A stretch of DNA of 10,579 bases from an uncultured Rheinheimera sp. (GCA_943913835.1 CALTZU010000117.1:1-10579), one strand, 5' to 3'; numbered from the stretch's first letter, positions 1-7,231 are shown. The notes: generated by a model not told the origin, from the letters alone. Made by a program: numbers and translations.

Positions 1-10
1 GGATAAACCC

Positions 11-55
11 CGCCCCTACGATACGGTGTTGGTTATTTAAATTTGTGTAGGGGCG
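11..55 (+). other. Possible alternative (anti-terminator-like) stem overlapping the terminator
   Basis: Positions 11-19 (cgcccctac) are the exact reverse complement of 47-55 (gtaggggcg), giving a 9-bp stem with a 27-base AT-rich loop. The right arm shares bases 51-55 with the left arm of the terminator at 51-71, so the two hairpins cannot form together. This could be an attenuator. It could equally be the outer part of a dispersed palindromic element, since arms of the type GTAGGGGCGACC are, to my knowledge, common in REP-like repeats. The gene it would serve lies left of the window, so the role cannot be decided here. Confidence 0.4.
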
Positions 56-77
56 ACCTTTATGGTCGCCCTTTTTT
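51..77 (+). terminator. Rho-independent terminator of a rightward gene left of the window
   Basis: An 8-bp perfect stem, gggcgacc (51-58) with ggtcgccc (64-71), closes a 5-base loop and is followed directly by six T (72-77). This is a textbook intrinsic terminator for the plus strand. On the minus strand there is no U-tract after the stem, so it is not a good terminator for the convergent LysR gene that ends at 94. It therefore probably ends a rightward gene outside the window. Confidence 0.75.
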
Positions 78-93
78 AATCCAAACCTGGCCC

Positions 94-984
94 CTAAGAT
101 TGACTTGCAGTCAATTGTTGCCAGATAGCTTTGGCGACGGGGCCCAGTTGCTGATCTTTGTGCCGGACTAAATGCACTTCTCCCTGGATCTGCTTTGGAA
201 ATTCCACAGGTTTTAGCTGAACCAAAGCGCCGCTTTTCAATTCATCTGCAACCTGATATTTCGCTATCATGCCCCAGCCTAAATGAGCTAACAGCGACTG
301 TTTCATGCACAAAGAGTTATTCACTTTCACCCGTCGCGCCGATTGCAATGGCAGCAATTTTCCACTGTCGAAATTCAGCGCTTCTGAGTTTGCTACCAGT
401 TGCGGCAGCTCAGCCAATTGTGCCTGATGTGTTAAAGGTTCAGCTAACAGCGCTAAAAACTCTGGCGTAGCTACACATAGCAGCTCAAAACCATCAATAG
501 CTACAGTTTCAAAATCACCCATGCTTATAAATACCGGATACCAGGGGCTTATCGCTAAATCTGCCTGCTGATTTTTCAGCTTTTCCAGCGCCTGCAGCCG
601 GTAATCACAACTTAACAGTAGTTCTGTGTGAGGAAATTGCTGCTGCGCCTGGAGGATAGCAGGCAAAAAAGGCTTCATATCAACGGCCTCATCAAAAGCT
701 AATCGAAGACTGGCTTCTGCGCCACGGCTTAAGTGTTGCGCCAAAGATTTCAGTTGAGCACTTTGATGCAGAAGTTGTTGAGCTTGTTGATAAAAACGAC
801 GGCCAGCTTCAGTAAATTGCAAGCGATATTGGCTACGATCCACTATAGTAAATCCGCACTCCTGCTCCAGCTTTTTCAGCGCCATACTCAAAGCAGGTTG
901 GGTTTTATGCAGTTTCACCGCGGCTTGCAGCAGACTTTCACTGCTTGCCACTGCGTCGAGAATATAAAGCTGGGTCAGGTTCAT
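94..984 (-). CDS. LysR-family transcriptional regulator
   Basis: The product is a 296-residue DNA-binding regulator, the normal LysR-type length. An N-terminal winged helix-turn-helix occupies about residues 1-60; the segment at residues 18-40 (LLQAAVKLHKTQPALSMALKKLE) has the typical pattern of alanines, a central TQPALS turn and a recognition helix. A linker helix and a periplasmic-binding-fold effector domain (about residues 90-290) follow. The frame also opens with TTG at 987, but the next codon, ATG at 984, gives the canonical LysR N-terminus and is the better start; its ribosome site is weak. The gene is divergent from the RND efflux operon with a 113-base gap, the classic arrangement for a LysR regulator controlling its neighbour and itself. 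The effector is unknown; a pump substrate or a related metabolite is the natural guess. The family is sure, the target is inferred. Confidence 0.93.
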   Translation of the reverse strand: MNLTQLYILDAVASSESLLQAAVKLHKTQPALSMALKKLEQECGFTIVDRSQYRLQFTEAGRRFYQQAQQLLHQSAQLKSLAQHLSRGAEASLRLAFDEAVDMKPFLPAILQAQQQFPHTELLLSCDYRLQALEKLKNQQADLAISPWYPVFISMGDFETVAIDGFELLCVATPEFLALLAEPLTHQAQLAELPQLVANSEALNFDSGKLLPLQSARRVKVNNSLCMKQSLLAHLGWGMIAKYQVADELKSGALVQLKPVEFPKQIQGEVHLVRHKDQQLGPVAKAIWQQLTASQS

Positions 985-1011
985 CAATTATTCTTATATA
1001 GAACTGAAATA

Positions 1012-1029
1012 AATATAAATTTTAATATT
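1012..1029. promoter_or_regulatory. Imperfect dyad in the divergent promoter, candidate LysR-type operator
   Basis: The 18-base sequence AATATAAATTTTAATATT is a dyad with 7 of 9 base pairs matched between halves. It lies in the AT-rich gap between the regulator and efflux genes, roughly -43 to -26 relative to the start predicted from the -10 at 1043-1048. That is where LysR-type activators usually place their activation site. It is also 28 bases upstream of the regulator's ATG, so binding could repress the regulator's own transcription. AT-rich DNA produces dyads by chance, so this is a candidate only. Confidence 0.4.
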
Positions 1030-1048
1030 AATTTTGCTTTTGTATAGT
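1020..1048 (+). promoter_or_regulatory. Promoter of the RND efflux operon
   Basis: A good -10 hexamer TATAGT (1043-1048, 5 of 6 to consensus) is preceded at 17-base spacing by a poor -35, TTTTAA (1020-1025). The predicted start near 1055 leaves a leader of about 43 bases. A strong -10 with a weak -35 overlapped by the dyad at 1012-1029 fits a promoter that needs its LysR-type activator. A ribosome site, AAGGGA at 1083-1088, lies 9 bases before the adaptor ATG. Confidence 0.5.
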
Positions 1049-1097
1049 GCTGCGACAAATTGCAGTGTAGCCAAAACAAACTAAGGGAAAAGTTTCA

Positions 1098-2177
1098 ATG
1101 TCCAGACAGATGATGATAGGCGCCTTTCTGTGTGTGGTTTCAGTAGCGGGGTGTTCCAAAGCTGTTGAAACTACAGAACAAAGCCAAAGCAGACCGGTTA
1201 AACTTTATCAAGTGCAGGATGGTCAGCAGAAATTAATCCGTCAGTTTCCTGCTGTGGTTGAACCCACTGAAAACGCCCGTTTAACCTTCCGTGTCAGCGG
1301 CAAACTGACGCATTTCTCTATTCGCCCTGGCCAGGAAGTAAAAAAAGGCGATGTGCTGGCCCGGTTAGATCCTACTGATTTCAAATTGAAAGTAGAGCAG
1401 GCCCAGGCCCGCTATCAGTTGTCCAAAGCGCAGTTCGACCGTGCTGCCAGCCTGATAGGGCAAAAATTGGTGTCTCAGGCTATGTATGACGAAGCCAAAG
1501 CCCAACTGCAAGTGGCGGAAGCAGATTTAAAAACTGCTCAGACCAACCTTTCTTACACCGAAATGGTGGCGCCTTTTAGTGGCACAGTGTCACGTTCTTT
1601 GGTTGAAAACCATGAAAACGTTGCGGCTCAGCAAGCCATACTTGAGTTACAACTCAAAGGTATGGTCGATGTAGTGATCCAGGTGCCGGAAGACGTAATA
1701 GCGCTGGTGAAAAAAGGCGTGAATTACCAGCCGGATGTGATCTTCGATTCCTACCCGAGTTTGAGTTACAAAGCCAGTATCAAAGAATGGGATACCAGAG
1801 CCGACAGCGCCACCAATAGCTTTAAAGTGGTTTTTAGTATGCCAGCGCCTGAAGAATTTAATGTGCTCTCAGGTATGACCGCCAATGTAGTAGCAGATAT
1901 GAGCAAGCTGATGCGCACTCAGGCCTCTTTAGTTATGGTGCCTGCAACTGCAGTATTTGCTGCCAATGATCAGCCTGTTGATGCTACAGAGCGTTTTGTC
2001 TGGGTTTATCTGGACGGCGTGGTGAAAAGACGCGCAGTCACTGTGGGTCGTTTAACATCTGCGGGCATCGAAATCACTTCAGGTTTAGTGGCTGGCGATC
2101 AGGTAGTGACAGCTGGCGTACAACAACTGACAGAAAACCAGCAAGTACGGCCGTGGCAACGTGAGCGGGGTCTGTAA
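1098..2177 (+). CDS. RND efflux periplasmic adaptor lipoprotein (membrane fusion protein)
   Basis: This 359-residue protein links an inner-membrane RND pump to an outer-membrane channel. Residues 1-19 form a lipoprotein signal with lipobox V16-A17-G18-C19, so the mature protein is acylated at Cys19. The order after that is typical of the HlyD/AcrA family: a lipoyl half-motif (about 60-92, with VSGKL and PGQEVKKGDVLARLDP), an alpha-helical hairpin (about 93-152), the second lipoyl half (about 155-190, MVAPFSGTVS), then beta-barrel and membrane-proximal domains. The hairpin tip carries R115-x3-L119-x6-S126, which matches the R-L-S motif adaptors use to dock TolC-type channels. The residue after the lipidated Cys is Ser, not Asp. 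The gene is first in an operon with the pump gene, which starts 3 bases after its stop. The substrate cannot be read from the sequence. Confidence 0.94.
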   Translation: MSRQMMIGAFLCVVSVAGCSKAVETTEQSQSRPVKLYQVQDGQQKLIRQFPAVVEPTENARLTFRVSGKLTHFSIRPGQEVKKGDVLARLDPTDFKLKVEQAQARYQLSKAQFDRAASLIGQKLVSQAMYDEAKAQLQVAEADLKTAQTNLSYTEMVAPFSGTVSRSLVENHENVAAQQAILELQLKGMVDVVIQVPEDVIALVKKGVNYQPDVIFDSYPSLSYKASIKEWDTRADSATNSFKVVFSMPAPEEFNVLSGMTANVVADMSKLMRTQASLVMVPATAVFAANDQPVDATERFVWVYLDGVVKRRAVTVGRLTSAGIEITSGLVAGDQVVTAGVQQLTENQQVRPWQRERGL

Positions 2178-2180
2178 GAT

Positions 2181-5100
2181 ATGGATGTTGCTCAGTATTT
2201 TATAAAAAATAAAACCTCCTCCTGGTTAGTGACCGCTATTCTGCTGATAGGCGGTATCATGGCTTATATGGGCCTGGGCCGGCTGGAGGACCCACAGTTT
2301 ACCCTCAAGCAGGCCCTGATCATCACTTCTTACCCGGGCGCTTCGCCTTTGCAAGTGGAAGAAGAAGTCAGTTATCCAATAGAAAACGCTATTCAGCAAT
2401 TGCCTTATGTTGATCATGTCACCTCCATTTCCACCACTGGTACCTCACAAATCATGGTGGAGATGAAAGGTATATACAGGGCTAAAGAGCTGAAACAAAT
2501 TTGGGACGAATTGCGCCGCAAGGTCAATGACTTAAAACCCCAGTTACCACCTGGAGTGCAGGCTCCGGTCGTCAACGACGACTTTGGTGACGTGTACGGC
2601 ATGTTGTATGCCATCACAGGCGAAGGCTATTCAGACGAGGAAATTCGCGATTATGTCGACTTTTTGCGCCGCGAGCTGGTGCTGGTTGATGGCGTCGGCA
2701 AGGTGTCTGTCAGTGGCCGGCAACAGGAACAAGTCATAGTTGAAATTTCGCGTTCCCGTCTGGCAGCTTTGGGTATTCCGCCTTCGCAAATTGCCAGTTT
2801 ATTGCAAACCCAGAACGTGGTCAGCAATGCAGGCGCTTTACGGGTAGGGCCAGATAGGATCCGTATTCATCCAACGGGTGAGTTTCAGTCCGTGCAGGAA
2901 CTGGAACAACTGATTATCAGCAATCCTGCTGCTAAAGAACTGATTTATTTAGGTGACGTCGCCAGGGTGTACAAAGACGTACAGGAAATACCAAGCCAGA
3001 TTTTAAAGTTTGATGGCAAAAATACCCTGACCTTAGGCGTATCTTTTAGCCAGGGCGTCAATGTGGTGAATGTAGGGGCTTTAGTCAGTGCCAGAATGCA
3101 AGAGCTGGACTATGCCCGTCCTGTTGGCATGGACATCAACACCATCTACAACCAGCCTGCCGAAGTAGAAGATTCAGTCGGAGGCTTTGTGCTGAACCTG
3201 CTGGAATCTGTGCTGATCGTTATAGTGGTGCTGCTGGTTTTTATGGGGCTGCGCAGTGGCTTTTTAATAGGCTTAATTTTGCTGCTGACTGTACTTGGCA
3301 CCTTTATTTTTATGCAGCAAATGCAAATCGAGTTGCAACGGGTGTCACTGGGCGCACTGATTATTGCGCTGGGCATGCTGGTGGATAATGCCATTGTCAT
3401 CACCGAAGGCATTTTAATTGGCATGCAAAAGCGATTAACCATCAGCCAGTCGGCGTCCGCCATAGTCAAACAAACCAAATGGCCTTTGTTGGGGGCAACG
3501 ATAATAGCGATTACAGCTTTTGCGCCTATAGGTTTGTCCAGCGATGCCACAGGGGAATTTGCCGGTAGTTTATTCTGGGTTTTGTTGGTTAGCTTGTTAT
3601 TAAGCTGGGTCACAGCTATAACACTGACCCCATTTTTTGCCAGTTTGTTTTTTAAACAAGAGCTCAAAGCAGCAGCCGGAGCAGAGCAGGGCGAACCTGA
3701 ACTTTACCGTGGTTTTATATTTGACTGGTACAGAGCAGCGTTAACCGCTGTGCTGCGTTACCGGGTGCTGAGTTATGCTCTGATGATCCTGCTGTTGGTG
3801 ATGTCGGTGATGGGCTTTGCCAAGGTTAAACAAGTGTTTTTCCCTGCGTCCAATACGCCAATTTTCCTGGTGGATTTATGGCAGCCTGCAGGCACCGATG
3901 TGCGACAGTCCGACGCTGAAGCTTTAGAAGTGGTGCAGTATTTAAAAACTCTGGAAGGAGTAGAAGCCGTCACCTTAACTTCTGGCCGTGGTGCCGATCG
4001 TTTTATGCTGACCTACCAGCCTGAGCGTTTTTACGCCGCTTATAGTCAGTTAGTGGTTCGTGTGCAGGACAAATCATTTTTTGCCAGCCGTATGGCAGAT
4101 GTCAGCACTTATATCAACGAACAACACCCGGGGCTGCGGCATAAACTGAAAAGACTGGATGTCGGGCCTTCCACAGCGGCTAAAATTGAAGCCCGTTTCA
4201 GTGGTGCCGATCCTAATGTGCTACGCCAGTTGGCTGAGCAAGCCAAACAGATCCTGGCGCAGGACCAAGGGACCCGCAATCTGCGTGATGACTGGAGCAA
4301 CAGGGTGAAAGTGATAAGGCCGCAGTTTAATGAGGCTTTAGCACGGCGGGTTGGCATCAGCAAACAAGACGTAGACGATGTACTGCTGACACACGTCAAT
4401 GGTCGCAGTGTTGGTATTTACCGTGACGGTACCCATTTGTTACCTATTATCACCCGTGCGCCGGATTCTGAGCGGCAAAGTGTTGACGCGCTGGCCGATT
4501 TGCAAATCTACAGCCCTAAGTTAAACCGCTATATTCCGATCAGCCAGGTGGTCAGTAGTTTTGCTTTGGAGTGGGAAGATCCACAAATTATGCGCCGCGA
4601 CCGCAAACGCACTGTGACAGTGATGGCCGATCACAATATTTTAAGCGACGACACAGCGTCCTCTTTACTAAAAAGAGTGCGGCCACAAATCGAAGCCATA
4701 CCTCTGCCTACAGGCTACAGCCTGAGCTGGGGTGGCGAGCTGGAAGCTCAGACCAAAGCGCAAAAAGCCTTGTTCAGCTCCTTGCCTATGGGCTATCTGG
4801 TGATGTTTGTCATCACTGTGCTGTTGTTTAGCTCAATGCGTGATGCGTTGGTGATTTGGGCCTGTGTGCCTATGGCGTTGATAGGGGTTACACTGGGTTT
4901 GTTGAGTGTCAATGTGCCTTTTGGTTTCTTAGCTTTGCTCGGATTCCTGAGCTTATCCGGTATGTTAGTGAAAAACGGCATTGTGCTGCTGGACCAAATC
5001 AAACTGGAATTAAGCCAGGGCTTAGAACCTTATCATGCAGTTTACGACAGCGCAGTGAGCCGGGTCCGTCCTGTGTCTATGGGCGCTATCACTACTATTC

Positions 5101-5246
5101 TGGGTATGTTGCCTTTGGTCACAGATGACTTCTTCGCCAGTATGGCAGTGGTCATCATGTTTGGTCTGGGTTTTGGTACCATTTTAACGCTGTTGTTTTT
5201 ACCGCTGATGTACTGCTCCATCTACCGAATCCCCTCCAAAACCTAA
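2181..5246 (+). CDS. RND multidrug efflux pump, inner-membrane permease (HAE-type)
   Basis: The product is a proton-driven efflux pump of 1021 residues, the usual AcrB-family length. It shows the duplicated RND layout: TM1 (about 13-33), a large periplasmic loop, TM2-TM6 (about 336-490), TM7 (about 528-546), a second periplasmic loop, and TM8-TM12 (from about 871 to the C-terminus). The N-terminal stretch RLEDPQF and YPGASPLQVEEEVSYPIE is characteristic. The proton-relay segment of TM4 reads LGMLVDNAIVITEG, so D402 is present but the second Asp of the AcrB pair is Asn403. The TM10 lysine is present as K931 in SGMLVKNGIVL. The heavy-metal (CzcA) signature is absent, so drugs, lipids or solvents are likelier substrates than metals. 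The 3-base gap after the adaptor gene points to translational coupling. No channel gene follows, so a TolC homologue elsewhere is presumably shared. An intrinsic terminator starts two bases after the stop. Confidence 0.95.
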   Translation: MDVAQYFIKNKTSSWLVTAILLIGGIMAYMGLGRLEDPQFTLKQALIITSYPGASPLQVEEEVSYPIENAIQQLPYVDHVTSISTTGTSQIMVEMKGIYRAKELKQIWDELRRKVNDLKPQLPPGVQAPVVNDDFGDVYGMLYAITGEGYSDEEIRDYVDFLRRELVLVDGVGKVSVSGRQQEQVIVEISRSRLAALGIPPSQIASLLQTQNVVSNAGALRVGPDRIRIHPTGEFQSVQELEQLIISNPAAKELIYLGDVARVYKDVQEIPSQILKFDGKNTLTLGVSFSQGVNVVNVGALVSARMQELDYARPVGMDINTIYNQPAEVEDSVGGFVLNLLESVLIVIVVLLVFMGLRSGFLIGLILLLTVLGTFIFMQQMQIELQRVSLGALIIALGMLVDNAIVITEGILIGMQKRLTISQSASAIVKQTKWPLLGATIIAITAFAPIGLSSDATGEFAGSLFWVLLVSLLLSWVTAITLTPFFASLFFKQELKAAAGAEQGEPELYRGFIFDWYRAALTAVLRYRVLSYALMILLLVMSVMGFAKVKQVFFPASNTPIFLVDLWQPAGTDVRQSDAEALEVVQYLKTLEGVEAVTLTSGRGADRFMLTYQPERFYAAYSQLVVRVQDKSFFASRMADVSTYINEQHPGLRHKLKRLDVGPSTAAKIEARFSGADPNVLRQLAEQAKQILAQDQGTRNLRDDWSNRVKVIRPQFNEALARRVGISKQDVDDVLLTHVNGRSVGIYRDGTHLLPIITRAPDSERQSVDALADLQIYSPKLNRYIPISQVVSSFALEWEDPQIMRRDRKRTVTVMADHNILSDDTASSLLKRVRPQIEAIPLPTGYSLSWGGELEAQTKAQKALFSSLPMGYLVMFVITVLLFSSMRDALVIWACVPMALIGVTLGLLSVNVPFGFLALLGFLSLSGMLVKNGIVLLDQIKLELSQGLEPYHAVYDSAVSRVRPVSMGAITTILGMLPLVTDDFFASMAVVIMFGLGFGTILTLLFLPLMYCSIYRIPSKT

Positions 5247-5248
5247 CT

Positions 5249-5306
5249 AAAAATGGGGGCAGATCACATTGTGAACAATTAACAATGTGATCTGACCCCA
5301 TTTTTT
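5249..5306. terminator. Long-stem hairpin terminator, copy A of a palindromic repeat
   Basis: Positions 5249-5272 pair with 5282-5305 in a 24-bp stem with one mismatch (G5259 against A5295) and a 9-base loop. The base of the stem is A5 on the left and T6 on the right (5301-5306), so it can act as an intrinsic terminator on either strand; it ends the RND operon, whose stop is two bases upstream. A stem this long is unusual for a simple terminator. Both arms and part of the loop resemble the hairpin at 7175-7231, with shared arm consensus AAATGGGGTCAGAWCACATT. It is therefore probably a copy of a dispersed REP- or MITE-like element reused as a terminator. Confidence 0.85.
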
Positions 5307-5341
5307 AGTTTATCTGCTGATAGCGCTGGCTTGTGCTGGCT

Positions 5342-5370
5342 GTTAGTGGTAAAAACTGAAGCGTTATAAT
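5342..5370 (+). promoter_or_regulatory. Promoter of the M14 peptidase gene
   Basis: A perfect -10 hexamer TATAAT lies at 5365-5370. The matching -35 region is poor (gttagt at 5342-5347 with 17-base spacing), and there is no TGn extension. The predicted start near 5377 would leave only about 8 bases before the ATG at 5385 but about 23 before the ATG at 5400, which supports the latter as the translation start. The promoter lies after the efflux terminator, so the peptidase is a separate transcription unit. Confidence 0.55.
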
Positions 5371-5399
5371 TTTAATGCGTCGAAATGGATTTGTTTAGA

Positions 5400-7172
5400 A
5401 TGAAAAAAATCGCCCTTTCTTTGGCGTGCAGTTTAGTTTTCTCTGTAACAGCTGCCGACCATTTACCGCCCTTACCGGATTGGCAAGGTGCCACCCTGAG
5501 TTTGATCAAGCCAGCGCAACATCCCTGGGTGACTCCAGCTGAAGTCTCGGATTTATCTGAAACACCAGATTATGAAACCACTATCAAATTCCTCGAACGC
5601 CTGGCAGCCAGTACCCCTTTAATAAAACTCGAAGTCATAGGTCAAAGTCCGCAGGGCAGAGCTATTTATCTGGTGAAGGCTGGTGCTGACCCTGACATGA
5701 TAGGCCGTGACAACAAACCGGTATTATTGGCACAGGCTGGTATTCATAGTGGCGAAATTGATGGCAAAGACGCTGGACTGATGCTGCTGCGTGACATAGT
5801 GCATGGCGACAAAGCGGACTTGCTTAAAGATGTAAACCTGCTGTTTATTCCTATTTTTTCTGTGGATGGTCATGAACGCAGAGGCAAGTACAATCGCATG
5901 AACCAGCGTGGCCCTGAATTACAGGGCTGGCGTGCCACAGCGCAGAACCTGAATTTAAACCGCGATTATATGAAAGCGGAAGCGCCTGAAATGCAGGCGC
6001 TGCTGAAGTTATTAAACAGCTATCAGCCCGACTTATATCTGGATATCCATGTTACAGATGGTGAAGACTATCAGTACGACATCACCTATGGTTTTAACGA
6101 GCCTTTTGCGGCACTGAGCCCTAATGCGGCCAGCTGGCTGGCCAGCAGTTTCCGCTCTGAAGTGGATCAGGCCTTAACGGCTGCCGGGCATATTCCCGGG
6201 CCGCTGGTTTTTGCTCATAACAGCAGCGACTTCAGTAAAGGACTGGCTGGTTCTACCTCAACGCCACGTTTTTCCAATGGCTATGGCGACTTGCGCCATA
6301 TTCCGACTGTACTGGTGGAAAACCACAGTTTAAAACCTTACAAACAGCGGGTTTTGGGCACTTACGTACTGCTTGAACAAAGTTTAAAGCTGTTGCAGCA
6401 ACAAGGTTCAGTGCTAAAACTGGCGAAAAAGGCCGATGAAAATGCCAGACCACAACGTCAGGTATTAGCCTGGAAAGCCAGCGAAACTCCGGACTACATC
6501 AGTTTCAAAGGCGTGGAAGCTGTGCAGAAAAAAGACCCTGTCACAGGTGTCAGCTATCAGACCTGGACCGGAAAACCGCTGAACTACGAGCAATTACCAG
6601 TGTATTGGGAAAAAGAGCCAGCGGCCGAAATTGAAGTGCCAAAAGCCTACTGGATCCCACCAGAGCAGCAGGAAGTCATAGCCAAACTGGCGTTACACGG
6701 TGTGCAATTTACCAGCTTAAAATCGCCTAAAACTATTCAGTTGCAGCAACTGACCGCCACTTCGCACCAGTTCGCCAACAAACCTTTTGAAGGCCGTTTT
6801 GCCGTGAAAGCCGAATTTAGCCGCAACTGGCAAAAAATCCGTTTACCTGCAGGCTCAGTCCGCGTCAGTACAGATCAGCCTTTAGGGGCTTTGGCTGTGG
6901 CCTTACTTGAACCTACAGCGCCTGATTCATTGTTCAGTTGGGGTTATATGCTGGGTATGTTTGAGCGGGTAGAGTACTTTGAACCTTACGCAATAGTGCC
7001 GCTGATTGAAACAGCACTGAAGCAGGACAAAAAGCTCAAAGCCGAGTTTGACGAAGCACTGAAACAAGACAAAAAGCTGGCCAGCGATCCAGAAGCCAAA
7101 CTGCAATGGTTGTATCAGCGCCTGCCGTATTACGATCAGCACTATCTGAAATACCCTGTGCTTATCGAATAA
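5400..7172 (+). CDS. Secreted M14-family zinc carboxypeptidase
   Basis: The product is an exported zinc metallopeptidase of 590 residues. The frame opens at ATG 5385, but ATG 5400 gives a clean signal peptide (MKKIALSLACSLVFSVTAA, then DHLPP) and a sensible leader. Numbering from 5400, the zinc site is H116-S-G-E119 (in AGIHSGEIDGKD) plus H217 in LYLDIHVTDGED. The substrate-binding NLNRD motif is at about 185-189 and the likely catalytic glutamate is E307 in TVLVENHS. These are the defining M14 residues and all are intact, so the enzyme should be active. The catalytic domain covers about residues 40-330. The remaining 260 residues are a C-terminal extension with no motif I can name, ending in a short internal repeat. 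Cleavage of C-terminal residues from peptides in the periplasm or outside the cell is the likely role; the specificity is unknown. The gene stands alone, with a related hairpin on each side. Confidence 0.92.
   Translation: MKKIALSLACSLVFSVTAADHLPPLPDWQGATLSLIKPAQHPWVTPAEVSDLSETPDYETTIKFLERLAASTPLIKLEVIGQSPQGRAIYLVKAGADPDMIGRDNKPVLLAQAGIHSGEIDGKDAGLMLLRDIVHGDKADLLKDVNLLFIPIFSVDGHERRGKYNRMNQRGPELQGWRATAQNLNLNRDYMKAEAPEMQALLKLLNSYQPDLYLDIHVTDGEDYQYDITYGFNEPFAALSPNAASWLASSFRSEVDQALTAAGHIPGPLVFAHNSSDFSKGLAGSTSTPRFSNGYGDLRHIPTVLVENHSLKPYKQRVLGTYVLLEQSLKLLQQQGSVLKLAKKADENARPQRQVLAWKASETPDYISFKGVEAVQKKDPVTGVSYQTWTGKPLNYEQLPVYWEKEPAAEIEVPKAYWIPPEQQEVIAKLALHGVQFTSLKSPKTIQLQQLTATSHQFANKPFEGRFAVKAEFSRNWQKIRLPAGSVRVSTDQPLGALAVALLEPTAPDSLFSWGYMLGMFERVEYFEPYAIVPLIETALKQDKKLKAEFDEALKQDKKLASDPEAKLQWLYQRLPYYDQHYLKYPVLIE
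7014..7097 (+). repeat. Two-copy 14-codon tandem repeat inside the peptidase gene
   Basis: Residues 539-552 (ALKQDKKLKAEFDE) and 553-566 (ALKQDKKLASDPEA), numbered from the start at 5400, are adjacent copies sharing ALKQDKKL exactly. The shared part is also close at DNA level (gcactgaagcaggacaaaaa against gcactgaaacaagacaaaaa). It codes for a charged, probably helical segment near the C-terminus and looks like a small in-frame duplication. Confidence 0.7.
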
Positions 7173-7174
7173 TG

Positions 7175-7231
7175 AAAATGGGGTCAGAACACATTAGTCA
7201 CGAGTAATTAATGTGTTCTGGCCTCATTTTT
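7175..7231. terminator. Long-stem hairpin terminator, copy B, shared by convergent genes
   Basis: Positions 7175-7196 pair with 7209-7230 over 22 bp with a 12-base loop, then T's to 7231. In the plus-strand RNA every position pairs, two of them as G-U wobbles (7181 with 7224, 7184 with 7221). In the minus-strand RNA these become A-C mismatches, so the structure is strongest as the terminator of the peptidase gene, whose stop is two bases upstream. The convergent cyclase gene ends inside the T-run (stop at 7230-7232) and may use the same hairpin. It is homologous to the hairpin at 5249-5306. Confidence 0.82.

Noticed and set aside
985..987. TTG at 987 as the LysR start codon
   Set aside because: The next codon is ATG at 984 and gives the standard LysR N-terminus; TTG would only add one residue.
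733..1047. 104-codon plus-strand frame running into the divergent promoter
   Set aside because: It is antisense to the LysR helix-turn-helix region, shows no family features and overlaps the promoter elements; it is a shadow frame.
3146..3667. 173-codon open frame antisense to the RND pump gene
   Set aside because: It lies wholly inside a well-supported gene, encodes a low-complexity Ser/Thr/Lys-rich product with no family features, and has no promoter or ribosome site of note; it is a shadow of hydrophobic TM codons.
5385..5399. ATG at 5385 as the peptidase start
   Set aside because: It would add five residues (MDLFR) before a standard signal peptide and leave about an 8-base leader from the predicted transcription start; ATG 5400 is the better choice, though 5385 is not excluded.
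5412..5429. Lipobox-like Cys (SLAC) in the peptidase signal peptide
   Set aside because: Ser occupies the -3 position, the preceding hydrophobic stretch is too short from the 5400 start, and hydrophobic residues continue past the Cys to a better signal-peptidase I site near VTAA.
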